Below, one piece after another: positions 1 to 6,680 of a stretch of 27,074 nt of DNA (position 1 is the stretch's first letter; each line of letters starts with the position of its first letter). Both the position numbers and the translations under genes were made by a program. The stretch comes from Collinsella aerofaciens (GTDB taxonomy: Bacteria > Actinomycetota > Coriobacteriia > Coriobacteriales > Coriobacteriaceae): positions 1 to 27,074 of the forward strand of contig JAUUSS010000018.1 of NCBI GenBank assembly GCA_030841765.1. The letters are read 5' to 3'. The notes beneath the pieces are model-generated. The model saw nothing but the letters and a program-made list of their open reading frames with translations. It did no database searches and was not told where the DNA came from.

Positions 1-90
1 CTGGACAATTTGGACGCCGTGGTGTGCGAGCCGGGCATCGCCGCCGAGGATCGTGCCGCCATCGAGGAACACACGCAGGTTATTTGCTAG
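1..90 (+). CDS. DeoR-family regulator, C-terminal end (partial)
   Basis: The first 87 bases read in frame as LDNLDAVVCEPGIAAED... and end ...QVIC followed by TAG at 88-90. This is the tail of a DeoR-family sugar-phosphate sensor domain; the rest of the gene lies left of the window. The same 90 bases recur at 4595-4684 with three substitutions, where they end a longer DeoR sensor fragment, and that is what identifies the family. Since the neighbourhood encodes lacABC and lactose PTS genes, a LacR-like role responding to tagatose-6-phosphate is reasonable but inferred only from context. The helix-turn-helix is not visible here, so whether this copy is intact cannot be judged. Confidence 0.75.
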   Translation: MDNLDAVVCEPGIAAEDRAAIEEHTQVIC

Positions 91-115
91 TTATCGCTAC
101 GGGATTGCCAACGGG

Positions 116-185
116 TGACGCGGGAGGACTTTTACCTCCTGTCATTGTGGAAACCAGCGCGTCAGCGCTACGCGATATGACGCGC
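116..185. promoter_or_regulatory. Hairpin and inverted TGACGCGC pair after the DeoR stop
   Basis: Two small structures follow the DeoR stop. First, TGAC/GGGAGG at 116-127 pairs with CCTCC/GTCA at 135-144. There is no T-tract after it, so it would be a poor intrinsic terminator. Second, GCGCGTCA at 157-164 and TGACGCGC at 178-185 form an 8-bp inverted repeat with a 13-base spacer. The second arm runs on as TGACGCGCAAA, the same element clustered upstream of the AlbA/HATPase gene at 5967-6077. It may be a binding site for that regulator, or a relic of the same promoter left after a duplication and deletion. Confidence 0.4.
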
Positions 186-209
186 AAATAAGGACCCCAC
201 TATCAAATC

Positions 210-347
210 GTCTCAACCTGTAACAGGTAGGGGTGAAACCACCAACCAGATGTTACAGATTGAGACAATTCGGCGGGGCCTACCTTGTTTGTCTCGATCT
301 GTAACGGTTAGGACTTAAAAACTCAGCTACGTGTTACAGATCGAGAC
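210..347. repeat. Palindromic repeat array 1 (two 57-bp units)
   Basis: Units are at 210-266 and 291-347, start-to-start 81 bp. The second has a perfect 15-bp stem, GTCTCGATCTGTAAC with GTTACAGATCGAGAC. The first has one internal mismatch (C for T) in the left arm. The array lies between the ends of two convergent genes, the DeoR tail (plus) and the GntR gene (minus). The same family occurs in three more arrays in the window. No T-tract follows on either strand. Confidence 0.9.
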
Positions 348-362
348 AAAAGAAAAAGAACA

Positions 363-1100
363 TTAGGACTTGAAAATAAAGTTTTGATAAGGGATTCGCC
401 CAGTTAAGACGGTGCGGCAGACAATTGAGATTAGTTTGCCTCCGGAGTCGTAAGCATAATGAGTCAGTTCGATGACCGGAAGTTTTGCAACACCATAATT
501 ACTGGCTTCGGAATCGCTAAGCTGACGTGCTCTATAGCTTTCCCTAACAGATTGGATAGACTTGGACAAGTCGTCCATGATTCTGCTAAATGCCTGAAAA
601 TCTAACTGGTTATTCGGAACGCGCGACTTTGAAATGAAGAACGTATCAGCGCCTATGAAGCTGCCTTCAAGTTCGTAGGTCAATTCAAGACGCTGAATTT
701 CATCGCGACTTTGACATCCAAATTGTTGGAGCATCATTACGGAAATTGGACGACCTGATGTGAGGCCGCCGAAATGTTTGGTAATGGCATCTGGATCAAC
801 GCCATCGCAATGGCTTGCAAAGTCAAAGTCTAAAAGTGAATTGAGCTCGCTAACGCGTTTCGGTGCAACAAACGACCCCTTACCTTGGATTCGATAGATA
901 CTTCCACGACGCTCCAGCTCACTCATGGCAAGTCGGACGGTTGTTCTGCTTACGGCGTATTCGTCGCAGAGTTCCATTTCTGTTGGAAGTTTATCGTCTG
1001 CTTGATATTCATCGACGATCTGCTTGAGCAGCGCGTCGGTGAGCTGTAAATAGAGTGGCCGTTTTTCGTGTGTATCGAGCATTAGAGCCTCAGTTTGCAT
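363..1100 (-). CDS. GntR-family transcriptional regulator with UTRA sensor domain
   Basis: A 245-residue protein. Residues about 15-82 form a GntR winged helix, with PLYLQLTDALLKQIVDEY, the KLPTEMELCDEYAVSRTTVRLA recognition region and the wing GSIYRIQGKGSFVA. The remainder, to about residue 240, has the length and pattern of a UTRA ligand-binding domain (HutC subfamily), which usually senses a small metabolite, often a phosphorylated sugar. The start follows a modest AGG, and a second ATG lies six codons downstream. It is 54 bp downstream of the TIM-barrel gene on the same strand and probably co-transcribed with it. It likely controls both that operon and the divergent PTS gene through the 18-bp palindrome at 2122-2139. 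The ligand is not known. Confidence 0.9.
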   Translation of the reverse strand: MQTEALMLDTHEKRPLYLQLTDALLKQIVDEYQADDKLPTEMELCDEYAVSRTTVRLAMSELERRGSIYRIQGKGSFVAPKRVSELNSLLDFDFASHCDGVDPDAITKHFGGLTSGRPISVMMLQQFGCQSRDEIQRLELTYELEGSFIGADTFFISKSRVPNNQLDFQAFSRIMDDLSKSIQSVRESYRARQLSDSEASNYGVAKLPVIELTHYAYDSGGKLISIVCRTVLTGRIPYQNFIFKS

Positions 1101-1154
1101 GTTGGTTATACCTGATGGTTGCCTCAGTCGGGATGTAACGTGGGCAAGGTAACC

Positions 1155-2075
1155 TTAACGTATCACAGAGCGGCTCAGCATGACGATCTGATGCCTGTAT
1201 CCACGAAGGGCTTGTCCGAGCGTGAAGATATTCTGGGGCAGGCAAATACCGTTCATGGAGTCCCCGATATGTTGGAGGTCAGCGCCGGCTGCTTTTGCTG
1301 CAAGGCCTATTTTCTTAATGGTCTCGCTGTCGCAGGAGTCTTGACTCGTCCCGTTCGCCGCCATGACGAGAACCTTCTCTTCAATTGACTTGCCTACGTT
1401 GTGGGATCGTACAAAGTCTACGATGGCGCGCAGGTCTGCTTCTTGGAAGCAAGGGACGGTGTAGGGGGCTGGCACCAGAAGGATATCGACGCCGAGGTCA
1501 ACAAACTTGCGCGCAATTTCGAGCGTCATGACAGGTTCCGCAACGCCCGCTCCATGCATTTTTCCGGCTATGACCAGGCCATTGAAATGCTCTTTGGAGA
1601 GTTTAATCGAATGGGCGATTGCATCGTTGGAGACGCCGGTTCCAGGGTTGCCCGTCAGGCAGATAAAATCAAATCCGAGTTCGTTAGCCTTTTCTAAGGT
1701 CTTGGGAGAGACGCGACGACCCATGGGGATTTCCGTTCGGGATTCAGACATCTCTGCCTCGTTATCAACTGGCTCCAGATTGACGCCAATGGGCCGTCCG
1801 CATGCTCGCTTCACCCAAGTGACCGGGTTTTCATTGAGATCATCTGGAATACCGGCAATAACTGGATCGAACACATCGAGCGCGTTAAACAGAAGCAGGT
1901 CGGCACCTGCGGCACGTTCGATTTCTGCATTAGTAACGCCGCCGAGAAATTGGGAAGAGGGTACGTTTTCCGCCATGATGGTACGTCCCTCGGAAGCCAG
2001 AATTGCCTGCTTTAGATCCATGGGTGACGTGGCGGCAAAATCGGATGCGGACATGTTCAGTAATCGTTTGGGCAT
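1155..2075 (-). CDS. TIM-barrel protein of unknown function, PEP-phosphonomutase-like annotation
   Basis: 306 residues with good ribosome binding (AAGGAAG seven bases before ATG). The sequence alternates short strands and helices like a (beta/alpha)8 barrel. Barrel-strand motifs include ADLLLFNALDVF, PIGVNLEPVD, FDFICLTGNPG, GLVIAGKMHGAG and VDILLVPAPYTVP. From memory it resembles a family found beside cellobiose or lactose PTS genes in Gram-positive bacteria, often annotated as PEP phosphonomutase or DUF7916. The exact family is recall, not a search. No lyase KDxxG-type signature is obvious to me, so the label should not be taken as activity. It starts the minus-strand operon with the GntR regulator and diverges from a PTS transporter. 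A role in metabolising that transporter's product is an inference. Confidence 0.7.
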   Translation of the reverse strand: MPKRLLNMSASDFAATSPMDLKQAILASEGRTIMAENVPSSQFLGGVTNAEIERAAGADLLLFNALDVFDPVIAGIPDDLNENPVTWVKRACGRPIGVNLEPVDNEAEMSESRTEIPMGRRVSPKTLEKANELGFDFICLTGNPGTGVSNDAIAHSIKLSKEHFNGLVIAGKMHGAGVAEPVMTLEIARKFVDLGVDILLVPAPYTVPCFQEADLRAIVDFVRSHNVGKSIEEKVLVMAANGTSQDSCDSETIKKIGLAAKAAGADLQHIGDSMNGICLPQNIFTLGQALRGYRHQIVMLSRSVIR

Positions 2076-2121
2076 TGTTACTTCCTTTGACTAGAACGAC
2101 AGGCTTGTGACATTGTCTCTA

Positions 2122-2139
2122 ATATTGTTACAACAATAT
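2122..2139. promoter_or_regulatory. 18-bp palindrome, candidate GntR operator
   Basis: ATATTGTT-AC-AACAATAT is a perfect inverted repeat with 8-bp arms around a 2-bp centre. It is 47 bp upstream of the TIM-barrel start codon, in the region shared with the divergent PTS gene. AT-rich palindromes of this shape suit GntR/HutC regulators, and the gntR gene is the second gene of the operon. Binding is inferred. Confidence 0.6.
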
Positions 2140-2162
2140 ATTCAATATGTTATATCCAATCG

Positions 2163-2245
2163 GTGAACGGTTGCAAGCTTATTGTATTGCTCGGAAAAAA
2201 TAGCCCTTAGCTGGGAAAATCTTATATTAATCGACTACCGTTCAC
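2163..2245. promoter_or_regulatory. Two inverted GTGAACGGT motifs in the divergent promoter
   Basis: GTGAACGGT at 2163-2171 and its reverse complement ACCGTTCAC at 2237-2245 face each other about 74 bp apart. With flanks, CGGTGAACGGT and ACCGTTCACCG match over 11 bp. The same 9-mer recurs in the other lac promoters in the window. A plausible -35 for the PTS gene, TTGACA, lies at 2265-2270, just downstream of the second copy. The matching -10 is weak (about AAGAAT at 2288-2293), so the promoter is tentative. The 2271-2431 leader shows no obvious terminator or antiterminator. Confidence 0.5.
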
Positions 2246-2431
2246 CGAATAAGTATTTGAATTCTTGACATATCGACAAAGCAGAAAAAGAATTGGTTAT
2301 GACAAATCGCGCAAATGATATTACATTTCGCACAAGAACGTATTTACTTACATAAGTGGATACAAACGGGGACGACGACGGTTGAGTCCGGATAAATCGT
2401 TACGTGCCCGGGAATCATGAAAGGATGTGTT

Positions 2432-4126
2432 ATGGACGCTATCGTCAAATTCCTTGAAAAACACCAGCCCCTCTTCGACAAAATCTCGAGGAACATTTAT
2501 CTGGTGGCGATCAAGGATGGCTTTCTCTCGAATATGCCAATTGTGCTGTTCTCGAGCCTGTTCCTTCTTCTTTCGACGCTCCCTGCCTATGTAGGCATCA
2601 CGCTTCCGTCTGAGGTGCTGGATTTCTTCAATAAAATCTATGCATATACCATGGGGCTTCTTGGCATTATGGTGGCCGGCACCACGGCGAGCTCACTTGC
2701 CATGTCGATGAACCGTCGCATGCCTTCGGGCAAATCTCTCAACCCCACCTCGTGCATGGTTTGTGCCATGTGCGGCATGCTCTTGCTATCGGTGACGAAC
2801 GATGTTGTCTCGATTGGCGGAGCAGATACATCTGTTTTTGAAACCGGCTATATGGGAACCAAGGGTTTTCTCGCTGCGTTCGTAGCCGCATTCTTGACCG
2901 TTAATATCTATAAGGTGTGCATTAGCCATAATGTGACGATCAAGCTCCCCAAAGAGGTCCCTGGCTCTATTGCGCAGAGTTTTCGCGATATCTTTGCATT
3001 TGGGTTTTCGATCCTTGCGTGCGCTTTTATCGATCTTGCGAGCCGCAAGCTGCTTGCTGTGCCGTTCGCCAATTTGGTGTCCGCTCTCATCTCGCCGCTG
3101 TTCTCCGCGGTCGACACCTATCCTGGCATGGCGCTTATCGAAGGCGCGGTCGCACTTTTCCAATTTATGGGTATCCACGGTGCTTCGGTTGTCATGAGTC
3201 CGATCAATGCTGCGCTCTACGGCAATACCGTTACCAATCTTGAGGTTTTCCAAGCAGGTGGACACCCGTCAATTGCTCTCACGCAGGACTTTACAAGCTT
3301 CATCGGCGGTCTGGGCGGTTCTGGCTGCACGTTCATCGTTCCTATTATCCTGATCATGTTTATGCGCTCCAAGCAGCTTAAAGCCATGGGCAAGGCATCG
3401 ATTATCCCGGTGATTTTTGGAGTTAACGAGCCCGTTATCTTCGGTATGCCGATTGTTCTCAATCCCTATATGTTCGTGCCCTTCCTAGTGGCTCCTATGG
3501 TCAACGCCATTATCGGTAAATTTTTCATTGACGTCATTGGAATGAACGCCCCCATGTATACCATGCCGTGGGCGCTTCCCGGCCCAATTGGTGCGTTCCT
3601 CACCACGGGTCTCGATCTGCGTTCTCTCGTATTGATGGCAGTGCTGTTGGTCGTTGACTTTGTGATTTACTATCCGTTCTGCAAGGCGTATGACCATCAG
3701 CTTTGTTTGGAAGAGTCTGCAAAGGAGACTGCAGGAAACTCGGATGCAGATGCTATTGCCGCACAGGAAAATGTCGCAAAAGCTCTCGAGGCGGTAAAGG
3801 ACAAGGCGGAGCAGATCCGCGTGCTTGTGCTTTGCCAGGGTGCTGGCACTTCGACTCTCTTGGCAAATGCTCTTCGCGAAGGTGCCGCTGCTAAGGGTAT
3901 CGATCTGGTTTCTCAGTCCGGTGCGTACGGAAGCCACTATGAGACGATGGATCAGTACAACGTGATTGTTCTGGCACCCCAGGCACGCATGTACTATGAC
4001 GCTATGAAGGCCGATACCGATCGCCTTGGAATTAAACTGCTCACCACAAGGGGCAAGGAGTATATCGACCTTACCAACGATCCCGAAGGTGCAATTGACT
4101 GGATCGTTCAGGAGCTGGCCAAATAG
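2432..4126 (+). CDS. lacE: PTS lactose-family EIICB permease (copy 1)
   Basis: 564 residues from the ATG at 2432, chosen because AAAGGA lies just upstream and the other EIICB copies in the window begin the same way (MDAIVK). An ATG at 2417 would add only MKGCV. Residues to about 430 form the EIIC membrane domain, with many hydrophobic segments, KLPKEVPGSIAQSFRDI and the conserved GVNEPVIFGMPIVLNP loop. A short acidic linker leads to a C-terminal EIIB-Lac domain with VLVLCQGAGTST; Cys468 is the expected phosphorylation site. It imports and phosphorylates a beta-galactoside or similar disaccharide, taking phosphate from an EIIA such as that at 21471. Unlike the other three it has no LacI or LacG partner and sits opposite the GntR/TIM-barrel operon, so its substrate may differ. 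Confidence 0.9.
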   Translation: MDAIVKFLEKHQPLFDKISRNIYLVAIKDGFLSNMPIVLFSSLFLLLSTLPAYVGITLPSEVLDFFNKIYAYTMGLLGIMVAGTTASSLAMSMNRRMPSGKSLNPTSCMVCAMCGMLLLSVTNDVVSIGGADTSVFETGYMGTKGFLAAFVAAFLTVNIYKVCISHNVTIKLPKEVPGSIAQSFRDIFAFGFSILACAFIDLASRKLLAVPFANLVSALISPLFSAVDTYPGMALIEGAVALFQFMGIHGASVVMSPINAALYGNTVTNLEVFQAGGHPSIALTQDFTSFIGGLGGSGCTFIVPIILIMFMRSKQLKAMGKASIIPVIFGVNEPVIFGMPIVLNPYMFVPFLVAPMVNAIIGKFFIDVIGMNAPMYTMPWALPGPIGAFLTTGLDLRSLVLMAVLLVVDFVIYYPFCKAYDHQLCLEESAKETAGNSDADAIAAQENVAKALEAVKDKAEQIRVLVLCQGAGTSTLLANALREGAAAKGIDLVSQSGAYGSHYETMDQYNVIVLAPQARMYYDAMKADTDRLGIKLLTTRGKEYIDLTNDPEGAIDWIVQELAK

Positions 4127-4161
4127 TGGATGCACTTCGTCGTTGATTCGTCGGTGTATGG

Positions 4162-4199
4162 TACGGCCCCGCAGCTTATTGAGCTGCGGGGCCGTATTT
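4162..4199 (+). terminator. Rho-independent terminator of the first EIICB gene
   Basis: TACGGCCCCGCAGCT (4162-4176) and AGCTGCGGGGCCGTA (4182-4196) form a perfect 15-bp stem with a 5-base loop, followed by a short TTT. It lies 36 bp after the stop codon. The stem is strong but the T-run is short. Confidence 0.75.
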
Positions 4200-4240
4200 C
4201 GTTGAGTATCTAATTGAGACAATGAGCGCAACCGTCGTGA

Positions 4241-4684
4241 GATCGCATTGGCGCTCTCCGAGTCACCGACAAGCTGACTTTCATCTATGTGACCAATTCG
4301 CTTTCGGCCTTTAGCCTGCTCGAGGCGCGCGAGGATTGCGAGCTGTGCCTGGTGGGCGGCATGTACCGCCGCCGCACCGCCGCCTTTGTGGGGCCCACGG
4401 CCGAGGATACCCTGCGTGCGCTGGGCATCGACGCGGCGTTTATCGGTGCCAACGGCATTCTGGACGGCGACGTGTCTACGTCTAACATGGAAGAGGGCCG
4501 CATCCAGCAGCTCGCCTTTAGCAAGGCAGACTCGCGCTACTTGATCGCCGACTCCAGCAAGATCGGCAAGCGCGACTTCTACACCTTCTGCCGCCTGGAC
4601 AATTTGGACGCCGTGGTGTGCGAGCCGGGCATCGCCGCCGAGGATCGTGTCGCCATCGAGGAGCACACGCAGGTCATTTGCTAG
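4241..4684 (+). pseudogene. Truncated DeoR-family regulator (sensor domain only)
   Basis: An open frame follows a TGA at 4238 and reads DRIGALRVTDKLTFIYVTNSLSAF..., continuing through the DeoR sensor motifs CELCLVGGMYRRRTAAFVGP, GIDAAFIGANGI, DSSKIGKRDFYTFC and NLDAVVCEPG. The N-terminal helix-turn-helix and the first part of the sensor are missing, and no good ribosome site precedes the only possible start (GTG 4289). The last 90 bases match 1-90 with three differences. It is therefore best read as the broken 3' copy of the regulator entering the window at its left end. Its TAG at 4682-4684 directly touches the stop of the convergent ATPase gene. It could in principle make a sensor-only fragment, but I see no signal for translation. 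Confidence 0.8.
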
Positions 4685-5941
4685 CTAGCGTAGCAGGCGA
4701 TACTTCTGCCCTCTGCCGGTGCCTTCAACTGTCGCCAGGCCTGTCTCAACGAGTTTTTTGAGGATGCGAAGAAGCTTTGAGCGACTAAAGGTGACTTTGG
4801 CCGCAAGCTCGCTTGTCGATTGAGGGTGTACTCCGCTCAGCAGTCCGAATACGATAAGTTCGTCGCCTTTGAGCCCCGGGTTATCCATGAGTAGGGGAAG
4901 TGTTACCACAATGGCGTTATCCGAAACTTGAAACCGGGGCTTTCTGACGCTGTCCTTATAGGTATCGCGAATTCGCATGATGCCCGTTCCAAAGGCTTCG
5001 ATAAGACCCAGGCGCAAAAAGACTTCGGCAAGAATACGATTGCGTCTAACGGATAGCATGTCGGACAGATATTCATCGACGGTCATGCTTGCCGGCAAGC
5101 CGCCGGGCGAAGCGACTTCCACACGGTCGTCGAACATCGAGATGCGGATGTGTGCGGGCGCATCCCAAGTCCTATGAACGACTGCATTGGTAATGGCCTC
5201 GCGGAATGCTTCGAGCGGAATGAGCTCCTTGCGGATCCGCTCCATCCCCTGGATCTCTTCGTAGCAGTACTGGGCTTCGAAAAGCTCAAGGGCTCCGTCA
5301 ATTTCCGCTAGAACGGATGCATGTTCAAGAGTCTTGCGCTGCTTAATGAGGTTGATAGTTTCACCAAACACTGCGATGTCGATACCCGGGAAGCCATTCT
5401 CGTCCGCGAGCAGTTCTGCCGCGTTGTTGTAGGTTCCGGTTTCATCAAGCAGGCCAAGGGTTTTGAGAGTATCGGTTGTGAATGACTGAAGCGAAAGTTT
5501 TGCTGTTAGACGATTCTCTAAAACGGTGAAAGATAAATCTTGTTTGTTTGCCGGGAGCTGCTCAAAGGAGAGGTTTTGACCCTCGAGTACAAGACGCGAA
5601 AGGCCTAGGGTATCAACTGGAATGGTCGCGGTGTCATTGCGCTTGTATGCCTTCGAGCGGTATAGGTAAGGCTTCGATCTGCCGGGAAAGACCGTAAGCT
5701 CCACGGTTGCATCGGGCTCGTCGATCTTTAGGGAGTAATCGGGCTGGGGGATGATCGAATCGTTAATCTTGTTTTCGATATCCAGGCAGGTCTGCTTGGG
5801 GTCATCGAGGCCAACGGCTTCTCCGTCGTCGTTAATTCCAAATAGAACGCGTCCTCCCGTGCCATTTGCATAAGCGGAGACGGTTTTAAGGAACGAATTG
5901 GTGACGCATTCCTTGAATTCAAGATCTTTGGATTCTTGCAT
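4685..5941 (-). CDS. AlbA_2/HATPase_c_4 putative transcriptional regulator
   Basis: 418 residues from the ATG at 5941, with GGAG upstream. The frame stays open to 6307, but that stretch is AT-rich, full of inverted sites and not protein-like. Residues about 3-110 match a Schlafen AlbA_2 DNA-binding domain (ESKDLEFKE, AYANGTGGRVLFGINDDGE). Residues about 220-330 match the HATPase_c_4 type (EAFREAITNAVVHR, DDRVEVASPGGLP, LGLIEAFGTGIMRI). A winged helix ends the protein (STSELAAKVTFSRSKLLRILKKL). Such proteins are usually called ATP-binding or putative transcriptional regulators. The TGACRYG cluster directly upstream suggests autoregulation. It has no metabolic link to its neighbours and may have arrived with the duplicated segment. 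Confidence 0.85.
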   Translation of the reverse strand: MQESKDLEFKECVTNSFLKTVSAYANGTGGRVLFGINDDGEAVGLDDPKQTCLDIENKINDSIIPQPDYSLKIDEPDATVELTVFPGRSKPYLYRSKAYKRNDTATIPVDTLGLSRLVLEGQNLSFEQLPANKQDLSFTVLENRLTAKLSLQSFTTDTLKTLGLLDETGTYNNAAELLADENGFPGIDIAVFGETINLIKQRKTLEHASVLAEIDGALELFEAQYCYEEIQGMERIRKELIPLEAFREAITNAVVHRTWDAPAHIRISMFDDRVEVASPGGLPASMTVDEYLSDMLSVRRNRILAEVFLRLGLIEAFGTGIMRIRDTYKDSVRKPRFQVSDNAIVVTLPLLMDNPGLKGDELIVFGLLSGVHPQSTSELAAKVTFSRSKLLRILKKLVETGLATVEGTGRGQKYRLLR

Positions 5942-5966
5942 TGTGATGCTCCGTTTCGCTTCAATT

Positions 5967-6077
5967 TGACGTGAAAAATAACACGTAAAAATTTTACACG
6001 TCATTTTACGCGTCAAAATTATGACACGAAAAAATTTGCGTGTCATTATGCGCGTCAAAGTGACGCGAAATGACGCG
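5967..6077. promoter_or_regulatory. Cluster of eight TGACRYG heptamers upstream of the AlbA/HATPase gene
   Basis: Heptamers of the form TGAC(G/A)(C/T)G or their complement are at 5967, 5997, 6009, 6022, 6039, 6051, 6061 and 6071, with a ninth degenerate half (ACACGT) at 5981. Most are flanked by A-runs on the G side. They are on both strands and spaced about 10-17 bp, except for a 30-bp gap that contains the degenerate half. The block begins 26 bp upstream of the start codon, so it overlaps the likely promoter. It looks like a cooperative binding array for the encoded regulator. Confidence 0.6.
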
Positions 6078-6166
6078 CAAACGCGAATGCATTGGCATTC
6101 TGAACAATAACGGAGTTTGTAAGCCTGGGGCTTGATTGGGCTAACGCATGGAATTATCCGTATTCT

Positions 6167-6218
6167 CGAACACGCTTTCGGTATCATTTTGGCATTAAAA
6201 GATACCGAAGTGTGTTCG
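6167..6218. repeat. 52-bp inverted repeat upstream of the AlbA/HATPase promoter
   Basis: CGAACAC (6167-6173) and TTCGGTATC (6177-6185) pair with GATACCGAA (6201-6209) and GTGTTCG (6212-6218), with a 3/2-base internal loop and a 15-base apical loop. It lies between the TGACRYG cluster and palindrome array 2. No gene is visible from 6078 to 6290. It could be a small non-autonomous element or a protein site. Confidence 0.55.
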
Positions 6219-6290
6219 TGATGCCGATAATAATTAAGAAAGAGGAGCGCTTCGTAGCTGCCTGGAAAGTGAGGATTTGACCATCTGATT

Positions 6291-6587
6291 GTCTCGATCT
6301 GTAACAACTAGGCGATCAAATGCTCGTTAGATGTTACAGATTTAGATTTTCTGCCTGGCCGATTCCGTTTGTCTCAATCTGTAACAACTGGGACCGAAAA
6401 GCTCGGCTAGATGTTACAGATCGAGATTGAGCGGATTGACCTGTGCGTTTGTCTCGATCTGTAACAGGTAGATGGTCAAAAGTGGGCTAGGTGTTACAGA
6501 TTTAGATTATTCGGACCGGCCTGCGCGTTCGTCTCAATCTGTAACAATTAGGACCGAAAATCCCTGCTAGATGTTACAGATCGAGAT
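6291..6587. repeat. Palindromic repeat array 2 (four 57-bp units)
   Basis: Units start at 6291, 6371, 6451 and 6531, exactly 80 bp apart, each 57 bp with a 23-bp spacer. Units 1 and 3 share one type (left arm GTCTCGATCTGTAACA, right arm ending TTTAGAT). Units 2 and 4 share another (left arm GTCTCAATCTGTAACA, right arm ending TCGAGAT, loop CCGAAAA). The array is thus two copies of a 160-bp dimer. It lies between the 3' end of lacG copy 1 and the upstream region of the AlbA/HATPase gene. Confidence 0.92.
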
Positions 6588-6610
6588 AAACGGCCCGCAC
6601 AGGCCGAACC

Positions 6611-6658
6611 AAAACAAAAAGGCCGCATGCGAACCCGTGGAGGGATTCGCATGCGGCC
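6611..6658 (-). terminator. Rho-independent terminator of module A
   Basis: On the minus strand GGCCGCATGCGAA and TTCGCATGCGGCC form a 13-bp perfect stem, followed by TTTTTGTTTT (6611-6620 read in reverse). It starts 22 bp after the lacG copy 1 stop codon and should end the lacE-lacG transcript. Confidence 0.9.
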
Positions 6659-6680
6659 GGCAGGGGGTACGCGGCTTAAA

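Noticed and set aside
210..347. Palindromes as ordinary rho-independent terminators
   Set aside because: They are not followed by T-tracts on either strand, the loops are long, and separate strong terminators with T-tracts exist next to three of the arrays.
1155..2075. Tagatose-bisphosphate aldolase (LacD) filling the pathway gap
   Set aside because: Although it is a TIM barrel of similar size, it lacks the LacD N-terminal pattern (FDQRG) and is regulated separately with GntR.
2271..2431. Riboswitch or BglG-type antiterminator in the EIICB copy 1 leader
   Set aside because: No terminator-antiterminator pair, no recognisable aptamer pattern and no antiterminator gene in the window.
3485..4666. 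Minus-strand open frame of 393 codons spanning EIICB copy 1 and the deoR fragment
   Set aside because: Crosses a real gene, a terminator and a pseudogene in antisense; no domain and no ribosome site.
5942..6307. N-terminal extension of the AlbA/HATPase protein
   Set aside because: The frame is open but AT-rich, overlaps the heptamer cluster and an inverted repeat, and the AlbA_2 domain begins right after the ATG at 5941 with a proper GGAG site.
6291..6587. CRISPR-like array with 57-bp repeats and 23-bp spacers
   Set aside because: The units are near-full palindromes with variable loops, the spacers resemble each other (TTCGG...GGCCTG...CGTTT), arrays have 2-4 units and no cas genes are nearby.
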